Source: Marthasterias glacialis (lineage: Eukaryota; Echinodermata; Asteroidea; Forcipulatida; Asteriidae). Taken from it: a stretch of DNA of 64,000 nucleotides. The position numbers were made by a program, and so were the translations under genes. Shown piece after piece: positions 49,099 to 61,470 of the stretch. The notes beneath the pieces are model-generated. The model saw only the letters and a program-made list of their open reading frames with translations, had not been told where the DNA came from and did not search any database. Position 1 is the first letter of the stretch. The number at the start of each line of letters is the position of its first letter. The stretch is from contig OU452230.1 of assembly GCA_911728455.2 (NCBI GenBank), forward strand, positions 4,772,412-4,836,411. The letters run 5' to 3'.

Positions 49099-52000
49099 TA
49101 TATATATTACTTTCTTGACGTAAACCAGCTTATTTGTTGGGTCTGGTTTACATTTTGAGATGGGAATGAGAAACTTAAAAATCACCGCGCAATAATAATA
49201 ATAGTAATAATAACAATAAGAAGAAAAGGAAGGAATGATTTATGTTTAACTATTTTTAAAATGTCCCCTTGGGTTTTACTTCCACTTCCTTCTTTTGTCA
49301 TTTCAATATGTTGTCTTCTTTCAGTTAGACCACTGATATAGCAAGGGTCATTTCTTAAGGTCATGCACCTCAACACATTTACTCTGCAACTCGATCATCG
49401 GATCTCTTCATGCCATACAGGGAGTGAGATCGATGGTTTCAAGTCCCCATATCCCCCCCTTCCCCTCTAGCCTTTCACATCAAACATCTTCAAAATGCCC
49501 AAAAGATCAGTGTGTTTACTGTGAGAAAAATGGCAAAAACACCGTTTATATGTTGTCCGCACCATTAAAAGCGCAACAGGATGAACGTAAGGTAAAAGTA
49601 ATGTTGACAAGCTGTTGTAAACACCGACCAATATTATGCGGTAGGTGTGTTTTCTCAAGAAGTTTTTGCCAAAAACAGTTTCAGTGTGAACAAAAGCAAT
49701 GTTGTTATCTTGGACCCTCCGTTGGTAATTAATACAGTGACCAACTTGAAGATCAGGTTGTGGAGGTGGATGTCCAAGGCAATAATATTAGACTTGGATT
49801 TATACCTGGCTGCTATGTGTGTAGCCATTATCAATACTATTCATCAGCGTATTAGAGCTCTTTGCTCAGCCGCACTGAAACAATTTCTGCACCAGAAATA
49901 GCAGGTACCAGAAATCCTGTTCAAAATGTCGTGTCATGAGTCTATCTCTGCATAGTTCTACCGTTGATCCACACGTTACACAGCTAAGAAATGGGTTATT
50001 GTTGAAAAGCAAACGGGAAAATAATACCATAAAGTTGTTATCAGGTTATGTTACGCAAACTAGTTGTTATTTTTTTGTTGAATGTGTCATTATTGTGTGC
50101 AAAGGGATGGTGTTTTTATATTAACGTGGAAATTGGTTTGAAAGTATTTTTTTTTTCTGTATTTTAATTGAATTAAAACCAAATCGATATGTTTACAAAA
50201 GTTCAAATAAGTGGGCATGCACTGCAGTTCATATTTTTCAAGAACAGGTTGTGCATCGACGCCAGTTTTCGAAAATGTATTTTTTTTATTATATATGAAC
50301 GCATTGATTGTATTTTGTTAACTGCGTCAGGTGCTTGCAACTTTGAAATTGATAAATTGCTCGTGTTATATTTAGGCACATATGTTGTTTATTTTGTTGT
50401 ATTTTAATGTATTTAACAACTAATTTCCATTGGAGACAAGTGAACCATGTTAAGTAGGTTTATTTGTATAGCTGTTATTGTAACTATTTATTTCTGCTCG
50501 GTAAAGTCAAATTTTCAACATACCTCTCTTAAAACAATACAAATCTTGCACAGCTCTTGAGATTTCACCTGCGTGTTTATAAATGGCATGTTCCTTTGTG
50601 AGTTTTTGACCCTTTAGACTCTGTGAACTAAAATTAAATATTGTTATGGTATGAAAAAAATAGAAGTAATGTTCGTGAATGCGTGGAAAGCAGAGTCAAC
50701 CAAGAGTGAAGAGAACGTACAATTTAATTAGCTCTTTTTATGGATACTTTGGTGTTAATTATAATTCTAAAAATAACAATAAAATAAAATCTAGGATATT
50801 ATTTTGATCTTCCTATTTTTAACTTGTTTTTCTGACTTGTAATTTTGGTGCCATAATTTATTATTAATAGCTATGTATGTTGTATGTCACGGGGGGCCCC
50901 GTAGAAAGCAGTGCTGTGCACTGATTGGAGTTTACCCTCATTAAAGATGACTTAAACAAATAAACCTTTGATATCCAACACCCTCTTGTTACAATTGACC
51001 TGTCGAAAGTCATTGGGGTTTATGTCTTTTGAAAGTCTCAAGCAAGAAACAAAACTTGTGATATTTTGAATTGTTTCTATGGACGTTTTAGAGCATGTAG
51101 AGCTACCTATTTTCAACTTCAGTTTTGCACGTGTTCCGAAGTTACAACGGATTACAAGCCGCAGACCTTAAGTACTAGTTAATTATTTTTTTTAATGGTA
51201 GCAAATCAAGCGGAATGGATCTTGTCTGTTGATGTTTGGTACTATAATTGCATTTAACTTTGATTATAATTTATTAATCAACCATGACCAAACTTCAAGG
51301 TTGGTTGTTCGTTCCAAATTGCACAGGCAAGAAACAGCTTAAACAAAATAATAATAATAACAACAAATTACCAAAAGTGGTCGTTTCAAAGTCATTTTAT
51401 AACAAAAACATAGCCAATCACTGTTTATTAATCGTAACGTTGAGTCAGAGAAGGACGGTAGGTCTACGCGAGAATTAGCGATTATCTGGCAGCCGATTAG
51501 CACATTCACCCTTTTTTGTCATTCGTCTGCATGGTGGCCATTACTTATATTATGCCTGGAAGATGCAAACGGGGGACACTTGTCACCCTCATAACTAACA
51601 ATGAATCACACTTCATGTTAACAATCTGTTCCGGAAACAGCCTTCTTGTTAATCCAAGTCAGCATGCCTCTTAATTATTTTTACAAAACCAGTTATCGAA
51701 TTGGGTCCCTGCATGAAATTTTCCACGGCACTAGCTTGTATGCACGTTCCCTATAGCCACATGTAACAGTAATTATGTTGCATACACGACGCTTTGTCCC
51801 CAGTACTGGCAGCCTGTATTTTCTTTACGGGTAGATCGATGCAGCTGTCAACTTCAAACTCGGGAATTTGGCCGGGGAGTTTTATGGATTTCCTTTCCGA
51901 TTGAAATTGTTTTTTATCCGTGGGCAATTTTGACTACTGATGATGACGGTTCAATGAAATAGTCTGAAGAGAGACAACACTCGGTAACCATGGCCATTTC

Positions 52001-53639
52001 AAGCTCAGTTAGTATCGAAGACGCGCGCATGAGCCTTGTACCGGCGGAAGTTTTCTGCCGATAGTACGCGATCTTGAGCAGTCAGAAACAGGAGAGTTTT
52101 GCATTTAGATTTAACTAGGTTGACCATAATCGAATCTGTGTATAGAACCATGTCGATTGACTAGATTAAAATTGTAATTACTTTATATTTGCACTTATCT
52201 GAAGTTCAGTTGTGTCTCTACGGTGCAAACCGTTGCTGGTTCTCCCGAAATCAAAACCGTGTTTAGCACAATGTTGTGCTGTTGACAACAGCTTTATTAT
52301 GAAAGGCTCGTTTGCTTAGTTTCAACACGCCCTATTTCATGTCAAGAAAAAAAAAAAACATGGAGATTGCAAGGAAGTCGCTTTTTGTAAGAATTTACAG
52401 CTAACTCTAGGGTATCAAGACAATTTCTTCCTTTTCTGTCTTTATTTTCTTTCTGTTTACTTAAGGGGACCAGGAGGGGGTAAGGCGTGGCACATAACCA
52501 ATAATGTGACGTTATATTGTTCTACGGGGGTAAAATAAATCGATATTACCGCCAGCTTTGGGGGCCCATTGTACAATGATGAGGCCGGGTTGGCGGTGTT
52601 GTAGTATTTCTTGGCCTGAAAAGTTAGAAAATCAGCGTGTTAAAATAATCCATTGTTTGTATAGTTTGAACCCCTAAATACGTTAGGCTGAAAACAAAAC
52701 AAAAATCCAACTTGGATGGGGATAAGCTTTTGTAAACTGTTGCAATTGGCTTTTGCAAACCAAAATGATCGGTGGTATAAATTGCGCTCCATTCCGAACC
52801 TAAAGCAGGTTCTCTTCTCAAAGGCCTTTGAGAAAGACTCTGTTAGGGTTGAAATGCGAGACCATTATAATGGTATGTAAATAATTAACAAGTCAGTTGA
52901 TTAACTACATGTGGTTTTTCAATACACATGGTCACGTAACAAACCCGAACTGTTACCCAGGAGAGTTTTAGAACACGGTGAAGATGAACTCAGGTGATCA
53001 TTGTATTATGTAAACCCGTATAATACATTTATTGATTCCGGTGATATGTGCCGATAACGAACTTTTACAACGACCAACGAAACCATCCTATATAATAAGA
53101 ATATAGACACACGCAGCAACAGTTTGCTGACATTTCTCCATAAGGCGTCCCTGATGTTTCAGCATCAATTACGTCCACGGCAATACATCCCAGTGATAAG
53201 ACCTTACTGGAAATCGGGATTGGGGCATCTTTTTATAAACACTTTTTTTCTGTTTTCTGTTGAATAATGTGCGACCCTCGATACTGACTTATGTAGGCAC
53301 GATGAAGCTACCCTCGCCAGCTCCAGATGATATCGATAAATAATGCTTCAACCGTGCAACGCGGAGATGCTATGAACTACCATTGCATGAAATGTCTGAG
53401 ACGCACTTTTCAATCAAACTTCAGTTTGGCGATCCATTTCCATCGCTTTCAAAATCTTGCTCACCCCATGTTTAAGGGGAAGAGACGATCGGAGGAGTGC
53501 AAGCTGCTGGTGATAAAAAACTTCCAAAAGGTACCTGTATCCACCGCTCATCATTTTCAATTTACTGAGACGACGACACCGAGGATTGATATTTCCCCGT
53601 CCCTACCATTGTGAATACAAACTATGGAGTACATTATCA
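49099..53639. other. Non-coding stretch, no gene firmly recognised
   Basis: A cysteine-rich 102-codon open frame at 49424-49732 is discussed as a finding. At 50885-50960 GTAGAAAGCAGTGCTGTGCA followed by AATAAA resembles a retroelement or mRNA 3' end. The rest is AT-rich without coding signal. Confidence 0.35.
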
Positions 53640-53945
53640 TTTAATCCAAAATGCACATATCTATAATAGTAATAAAGATATCTCAATTAACAATAGAGAT
53701 ATCTTTATTGATAATAGAGATAGCTATATTAAATGAACTAATACAGACATAACAATTAGTAATAGAGATATCTCTATTAGCAATAGAGATATATCTCTAT
53801 TAATAATAGATTATTTGTTTCTATTAGAGATTATCTCTTCTAGAAACAGAGATATCTATATCCAGTGTAACTGGAATTAAATGTTAAGTTTGTACGCCCG
53901 AAGTAGAGATATCTATATTATTAAAAGAGGTATCTCTGTTTTGGA
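53640..53945. mobile_element. Block of palindromic AGAGATATCTCT motifs
   Basis: About ten copies of AATAGAGATATCTCTATT or parts of it, spaced about 20-22 bp, with two short unrelated interruptions (about 53730-53755 and 53870-53900). Each unit is self-complementary, so the block can fold into many alternative hairpins. It encodes nothing. The layout resembles the other iterated-motif blocks in this window. Confidence 0.5.
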
Positions 53946-55653
53946 TTGAAACTCATGAATGTACGCCATAAAAAGATAAAAACCCATGCGCTGCGAAGTG
54001 ATTGATAGCACTAGTCAAACGGCACCGCAAAGATAGTGAAGACGTGAGCTCGACCCTGTTTGAGAATGTTTACAGAAAAATAATACGCATGTACTGAAGA
54101 TAATTTACGAGCCTAGGGCTATTTACGGGAAGACACAAATTTTGGGTCACACCTCGAGTACAGTTCTTGTTTCGAGAGTAACATTAAGAGGTCTTTACTT
54201 TCAAACTCCTAAGGGAAAGTCTTTTGAAGGGCATATCGGGAGGTGTATTTTGAAATTATTGCAATGCGTTTTGGGACTGACTTGATAAATCAAGCACTTT
54301 CTCCTTCATGTGCATGCCCATTTTTATGTTTTATTTAATTATTATTATTTTTTTTTTACACCAACATTAAAGTCAAATTGTTATAACATGTATGCTATTT
54401 ATAGACTGGAAATCCAACAGGTCTGGTTACCCATTGGGATTTATTTTTGAAAATAGAGAGCCTGTGCCCCCCGTTGAGAGTTTCAGCAGTCCAAAACCGA
54501 ATCGTACAAAGGCGTTACTTTCTGAGGGCTGAATCGGAGCGGTGCGATCCAAACTGTGAATAGATTGGCGACGATGTTGTGCATCACGGCCCGTGACTTT
54601 CCAGAGAGCATTTTGTGTTTTTTTTTTAATTTTGTGCAAACAGAAGTTGAAGGCACTGTCGACAAAGGTCTTTAAACTGCACAGATGAAGGCAAACCTTA
54701 GTATTAATACCCATATATATGTAAAACGATGGATGACGGTAATACATTTTAATTAAAGGTGCTATAGCTGGGGATTTCAACTGTTGAGTTGTGAAGATGT
54801 AAGTTTGAGTTCATTTATTTATTTATTTATTTTATTTTACTTTTGTAATCTGCACTTATCTCTCCAGTAGTGCTGCTGTAAAAAAAATGATGTTTTTGTA
54901 TCACCATGCCAATTTAAAATTGTACACCACTTTGATCTAATCAAATGTGGTGTTGGCAAGTTCAGGTTGTGTGGCAGCTTGACTTACCGATCAATTTAAT
55001 GCTCTTGTTCATCGGTCATGAGTTGTTGACATTCGAATAACATGCCTGCTCAAGGTAACGTGCTTCAACTCCTTATAAAAATAATAATGATCAGGGGGAC
55101 ATGTTCCATGTATATAAGCATCCAATGTCGGAACTTACGTGTTCGGAATTGGGACAAAATGTTACATGTGAAAAACTTGCACGTATCCTATCCAGAAGGT
55201 CTGGAGCCGCAAGTCACCCTGGACAGACAGATTGACGGAAATCTCACGGTGGGCAGATACTGAACAGATAAGAGAATGTCAAATTCGGAGTTGGCTGTAA
55301 ATCTTGTTTCTAAAAGCCCGACCCAAACATCCGAGCGTCCCAAACGGGGTTCGTTATGACTCAAACATTAACGGGTTTTTTTCTCTCGGAAAAGTGAGCC
55401 CCATTATTTAAGGATGATGTGTGAGGGCGAATTCCCCTTGAGCAAAACTACACCAAATGAAAATATTAAAATTCAGTCCAGTTTATTTCCACTCAATCAG
55501 TTTTCGTAGACAATGTTACTTGTATACGGTACTTTACGCATTTAATTACAACAGTGGTGGATGTCTCCTAAAAGCATCCTTGCTGGGTGAAGACCCCCAA
55601 TAAACTACTACTACAATAAACAGGTAAAAGAAAGAACTTAGTAAGGAACTTAC
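53946..55653. other. Non-coding stretch, no gene recognised
   Basis: AT-rich; TTTA units at 54815-54835. No supported feature. Confidence 0.4.
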
Positions 55654-55749
55654 AAGTAAAGTTTGACAATATCTGAAGGAACACACTAGGGGACACGTGA
55701 CAAACAATAAATTTAATGTTAAACTAACAAACAACCTTTTCAGTTCCAT
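55654..55749 (-). CDS. Candidate first coding exon with signal peptide
   Basis: On minus, ATG at 55749 in a good context (G at -3, G at +4) opens 32 codons: a short polar start (MELKR), then a hydrophobic segment LFVSLTLNLLFVTCPLVCS, followed by FRYCQTLL. The frame then meets a consensus donor GTAAGT (55653-55648) in phase 0. This is the form of a secreted-protein first exon. No second exon could be found, the upstream region has no clear TATA box, and chance occurrence in 64 kb cannot be excluded. Confidence 0.25.
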
Positions 55750-57387
55750 ATCGTTTACGTGTTAAGTACAAAGCATTTTTGTTTTTCTTCTGAAGCTTAA
55801 AATTTATGACGAACATCATTGCAAAAAGTTTTCTAGAATACAAGGATTGTTAGTTTTCAGACACTGTTACAATCGGCCCGTACTACAAGTGTTGTTTGAG
55901 TCCAACATTGGTGGAACAAAGAGATGCCTTATCAATGTACGCGTGGAGCATGTATACTGTTTCATTATTTATTAATGTATTTTTCTATTTTATTTTATTT
56001 TGTATGTACCGGTAATGCACGGTTGAAAGGATTTGGGTTACGACAAAAATTTATATAATATAAGCATTGTCATTATTGTGAGTATTTGTTTTTCTTTTGA
56101 GGCACAAATCAATAAAAAGGGAAACACTGTTCAAGTTCATACATTGTTTCAAGAGCTCTTCTTGACTTCAGAAATTTCTAACCTAACAGTGTGAGTAAAA
56201 AGGAATGGCAAAGGTTTGTCGTCACAGTGGGAAACGCCTGTGTCAATTTAACGATGCTCCCAATAATGTCAATTAGTGTGTTTTTGAAAGAAAGAGAAAG
56301 GGGGTGGCGGTAATCTAATACGATAATCCAATACCTGTGAACAATTTCGAATCGTTCCCTGAAACAACAGTTCCTTCTGAAATCCTGTCAAGTTCTGGAA
56401 GAGTGTACTCATAACTTAGTTCTTCTTTTGATTTAGCTATAAAAAAAATAGCACGTGCCAAAATAGGATGCTGTTCACAATGCAAAGAATTTCCGTCTGA
56501 AACATTTCATCTGCTGTTGCATTATTTATATCGCCAACCTATGTTGTTGTTGTTTGTTTGTTTGTTTGTTTGTTTGTTGGTTTTTTGTTGTTTCCCCCCC
56601 CCCCCTTTTTCATTATTTTTCTTCTCCTCTTCCCTGGGGGAGGGTAAGCTAGCAATATTGGTTTGTTATCCCCTTCGCACCCCCTCGATTTGCAAGGCGC
56701 CGAAACCTGAAACTTCGGGGGGAATGGGAAGTGGATTTTTTTCATACAAGTCTTTCTCTAAAATGTGGCAACGTATACCACATCCCCTAAAAAATACAAA
56801 ATAAAATAATAGTAACAAAAAAAAATTGATACTTAGATATACTTGTCGAAGCTTTACAGATTGTAGTTTCATCTTTGGCACATCTCCGTGGGAGCCCCAT
56901 GATTAATAGGTATCAAAATGAATAACAATGGCTCATATCCCGGTCGCGCCGCAGATGGATTTGAACTGATACCTCTACAATTCGGTCAGAGCATTTTCGT
57001 CAATGAACTAACATAAATGGTAACTCAATAAGTTCAGTCTCCATCGTTACAACTTAGGTAAATTCTCACAAAGGAGGGTATATTGTTGCTCTAATTTAAT
57101 AACACATGGGGTACCCGGTACTATATGAGCACGTGGCCTTCGGATTGGGAGCTTTAGGCTATAAAAAAAAAGTTGGTTATGAAATGAATATGGTTGGATA
57201 CATATTAAAAAGTTATAATATAATGATTCACATAAATAGTCCTGGAAATTGTGTGGTTTTGTTTTATTTCGTGACAGAACACGGGCCGCCATTTTGTAGA
57301 GCCAAATTGTTGACTCCTCTAAATGGCGGACCGTTTGTTGCTATGTAGAGTGTGGTTCGCTGGTTGTATTTCAAGAGGCAAATGTAC
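55750..57387. other. Non-coding stretch, no gene recognised
   Basis: Contains GTTT units at 56548-56577 and a poly-C run at 56596-56605. No coding signal. Confidence 0.4.
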
Positions 57388-57388
57388 G

Positions 57389-57441
<53 letters not shown>
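57388..57441 (+). repeat. (GTT)n tract
   Basis: About 18 pure GTT units. Confidence 0.93.
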
Positions 57442-57442
<1 letters not shown>

Positions 57443-58762
57443 TTTTGTTGTTTTTGTTTTAATCACTACTCACAATTTACAACACGCTGTCGCATTGCAT
57501 GAACAACTCTTCACAAGAATAAGTAGCTATTCCAAACAGCGACATTTTAAGAGATCATTTTGAAGGCATTGTGTCCCTTTAAAATAACGCCTTCCATCGA
57601 AGTAATATAAATTGGACCCTCAAGTCACTGTTGTTGCTACTGTTTCGTTCCTTGAAAGAATGACATCCTGTTATGTCTAATGCTGATGCTGATATTGGCG
57701 GTATTTCAAACCGGATATCACTTGAATGTATATAAACATGTCTAAATATTACAATTCATCTCGATCAAATGAGGATATCAATTGTTCCCACATCAGATGT
57801 CATCTTGTGTTTATCCTGAAGAGTGTTACGCTACGTTAAATCAAATCACCTCGCCATTAGCATAGCAGGTGCTTAGAAACTGAATTATTTTGTAATACAC
57901 TTATATCATTATCCGAGTGGGGGTTATATTGGCTCCAAATCGTATATAGTGCTGTGGTCTCGAAATACCAAACGTCCATCCTTAATAGTACTGCCGTAGT
58001 TTATCGGATGGAGATACCATCATCCTCTGGGGGTTAAAAAATACTTGCGTGATTAAACCCCTCCCCCTTTTCCAGAACAACATGCGCTGGTGTTTAGTTG
58101 ATCTCTATTTAGAACAATATTACCGAAGGAAAACAATGATTCAAGAAGAAAATTAAAAACCCTCAATTGGATTACTGTTCTGAAAGGTTGTTATCCTCAT
58201 TAGAAACACAAAACAAACGTGCTGCAAGTGTTAAGAATACCTGGGTCCAACGTAAAACGGTGCCGGTATCAGTCAGTTGAAGGTAAATCCTCACCAAGCT
58301 TCTTTAAAGCCCCAGCTCAACATTGGTAAGAAGAAAACAAATAATTGTTCACAGATTTACATATATTTTACATGGTATAAAGACAATGATGGTAGAAAAT
58401 TTTCCTTGAAATATTTCTGCTTTAAGTGTTATCGTTTTTAAAAAGTAAATGAAATAAAATCTAAAATTAGTTTTCGTCTCAGTTGTTTATTACAAAAAGC
58501 TGGATTTGTGCAAAGAACAGAGGCATTTCTAGTCAGTTTACCAATTTTGAGCTTGGGCTTTATTGCACTGATCAGATCAATATCATTCCATTAAAGGAAT
58601 TGTGAGTATCGGTGTAATAGGATACTATGTTATCCTAAATCAGACCCTAACAATCGTTGAGTATTGTAATGGTTCACAACATCCGCACTCAAGCAGTTGA
58701 TCATTAAACTCCTATACGTTAATACATCGATGGGTTTGGGTAACATGATTAAGTCAGCCCAT
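57442..58762. other. Non-coding stretch, no gene recognised
   Basis: AT-rich unique DNA; nothing supported. Confidence 0.4.
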
Positions 58763-59119
58763 CAGCGCCGTTACTAGGGTAAAATTTTAGGGGGAACAAG
58801 GGGTGCACCATTTTTCCTAGGGGGCCACTTTGGACAATTAAAACTGTAGTTCCCGTTTGTATTTTTCCTAAACAAGCCCCTTTTCAGTGTTTTCTGAGGT
58901 GTTGACGTAAAATAAAACATATTATGCGTGTAAATAATTCAAAATAGTTCTTAAAACATTGAAATTACTACGTAAATGCTTATAAAATGTTACATTTTAT
59001 TCTGATAATTTTTAATCTCAACGATCCAGATTTCAAAAGGGGGAGGTGGGGGCACTCGGGGGCACGGACATCACTTGGGGGCACGTGATCCCCCCCCCCC
59101 AATCCTAGTTAAGCCACTG
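58763..59119. mobile_element. hAT-like MITE, family 2, copy 2, with perfect 8-bp target duplication
   Basis: Begins CAGCGCCGTTACTAGGG and ends AAGCCACTG. The 8-bp sequence CAGCCCAT lies immediately before (58755-58762) and after (59120-59127), a perfect target duplication. The interior matches 19021-19447. It is 357 bp, has no transposase and must have been moved by an hAT enzyme in trans. Confidence 0.82.
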
Positions 59120-60167
59120 CAGCCCATTATTCCATCAACCGGTTTAGATTGTGAATGAATTTGGCAGAGTGGCACATTAACTGTAAGTTCGAAAGTGTTC
59201 GCCGTTTCCCCTGTAATTTGGGACATTTTCTTGCAGTATAAAAGAGGGATACCATCACGTAAATTATTCCAATTCAGATACTGCTCATGGGTTGAACATA
59301 ACACTCTTCCAAGGGATTGATACTACAAACATGAAGCTTCGGAAACAATATTGATGATGACAAAATTATATATCACTTTCACAAAACATTGATTCTTTAA
59401 AAGCAATTTTGCAAATGGAAATTTAAAGCAAAAGTTGGGAAATGACTTGCTACTGACGCGCTGTTTCAACCGTGGGGCCCGTTTCAAATCTCATTTTGTT
59501 TGACGTGCGGATTTGAGCTTGGACGTGAACACTCTTTCAATTTTATCTGGCTTTGTAAGACTCCGAGATATATTCCATCCCTGTTTGCTTTTTAAGGGAC
59601 TATTTGGTTTCATATTAATGGAAAAGGAACAGAAAACAACATCTTCGGAGATACTGAACAAGAGCTGCAGAATCACATTTCTCTATTATTAAAAGGCATA
59701 TCAGTCTTCCAAGCCCTACAAACCGTTTGGGCTGATAGAATAGAACTTCTTCAAGCCCGGAATTTGGTTGTGGAGTTTGAAACACTTATCAAATCAAGAC
59801 TCTTTGAAACGAGCGAATAATAACACGCTCCTTCCCTCAACAAGAAGTGGTTTGGTTATACCCTGGGCGCTGCTGGGCGGTAATTTGTTTGCTTAGTAAA
59901 TACGTCAGAGAACCATTATGCACTTGAAAACAACCAACTCGTAAATTCCTGAGAATTCCCGCTCACAAATCCGTGTGCTATTCGATGTGCCTAAAAGTGT
60001 GTCTTATTTTCAACCATACATAAGTATACGCCTACGTGTAAACCGTAAATTATCAAGAAAAATTGGCTCATACTAAAAGAGAAGTGTTTACCCCAACCAA
60101 CAGCCTGATGACATTGTTCTGATGTTGCAAATGAATAAAGAATACTCGAAATAAGATAACGGACGTG
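59120..60167. other. Non-coding stretch, no gene recognised
   Basis: Unique DNA. GGGGCCCGTTTCAAATCTCA at 59474-59493 resembles the terminus of the element at 62957 and may be a lone end. Confidence 0.4.
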
Positions 60168-60407
60168 TGTTACGCACCATTATTTCCGACGCGGGCTATT
60201 ATGTCAGAAATTTGTCAACCCATGTCCGACCCATTGTGTTTACGGACACAGTGGATGGGACATAATGGTTTGTCTGACACACTAAGTCGGACGTTATAGT
60301 TTGTCGTACCCAACATAATGGTTTGTTGGACAACGATGGAAGGACATAATGGTTTAACGTATACTCGTCGGACGTAAGTATTCATGTCGAAAATTTGGTG
60401 CGTAACA
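60168..60407. mobile_element. Fold-back element, GTTACGnACC family, complete copy
   Basis: Ends are inverted: TGTTACGCACCATTATTTCC on the left and, from the right, TGTTACGCACCAAATTTTCG. The interior of 240 bp alternates TCCGACCCATTGTGT and GGACATAATGGTTTG motifs. The first half holds the motif in one orientation and the second half in the other. Related to 20814-20993. No coding capacity. Confidence 0.65.
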
Positions 60408-60790
60408 GTAGTGCATGAACTGTATGTCTCAGCTTTATCTGTATATAAATAGCGGTGCAATTGTATGTTAGAAAAGTTATTAAAACAAATCATCTTCTTT
60501 ATTTTATTTTCGTGTTTGTGCTTTTCCGTCTTTTTTCTCTTTCTCTCTCTCCCCTTCTGTGTCTCACTCTCTCTTTATCGCTATACTTTTGTCTTTACAA
60601 TTTCAGCTTATTGTACACACACTTGAAGCAGGTTCAGAAAAGGTGAATGTGTGATTCAAGAAGTACATTCGGACAATGTAGTGAATTATGTGTTAGGCAA
60701 GAAGGTTTTAGCTCATGTTGGTCACCTGGTCAGCAGGTGTTAATTGTCCTATCTGATTCTTGCATGGGCCACAAAGGTCCCTTACGTTTT

Positions 60791-61470
60791 GTATATCTTC
60801 GCTGTTCCCACGAAGTGCAAAAACCCTCGAAAATCAACAACTTTTCAAAAGTTTTTGTTTTCATACTGTTAATGCACTTGTCACCCTCTGACAAAGTTAT
60901 AAATCTTAAAAATGTTTGGTTTACTAGGTAAAATAGTATGCAGATTGAAAAAAAACCTCATGGTTTTGCTATTTGTGTTTTCACGAAGTGCAAAAGTCTT
61001 CTCATTCCCAGGGATTGTGCTGTAATTGTGTACAACGGTATCAACGGCAGCTACCAATAAGGCAACGATGACCCCGTGTTATTAGCAAAGTGCGAACGTG
61101 CGATGTTGTGTGTTCCCACGAAGTGCACAAAAAACTTTGCATGCACGTTTACATTGTACACACAAACTGCAAAAAAAATAAAAATAAGTTGGGCCTCCAG
61201 CGCGTTGTGTGTTCACGAAGTGCAAAAAACCATTACACTGTATACACAAATGTTTTGTAGTACACATTAACGACAACCTCCAAAACCTTGTAAAAGCAAC
61301 GATACCGTTGTCCAGTATATGTCTCAAGTTATCGGTAAGTTTATTTTTGTTAAAGTTTGCCACCACAAATAAATACATTTTTTTAAACTTCAAACGTGAT
61401 TATCTTGGAATGAACGTTTGTGTCAAAACTGAGGGTATTTTTTGCACTTCGTGGGAACAGTGACGATATG
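60791..61470. mobile_element. TIR element with iterated TTCCCACGAAGTGCAAAAA motif
   Basis: The left end (60792-60828) and the right end (61431-61469) are inverted repeats sharing CTGTTCCCACGAAGTGCAAA perfectly and more beyond, including CCCTC on the inner side. Three further direct copies of the motif lie inside, near 60979, 61112 and 61212. The interior has no transposase frame. Confidence 0.65.

Noticed and set aside
53327..53614. 95-codon frame with possible C2H2-like spacing (HCMKC ... HFHRF)
   Set aside because: The cysteine and histidine spacing does not fit a proper zinc finger, and there is no splice or conservation support.
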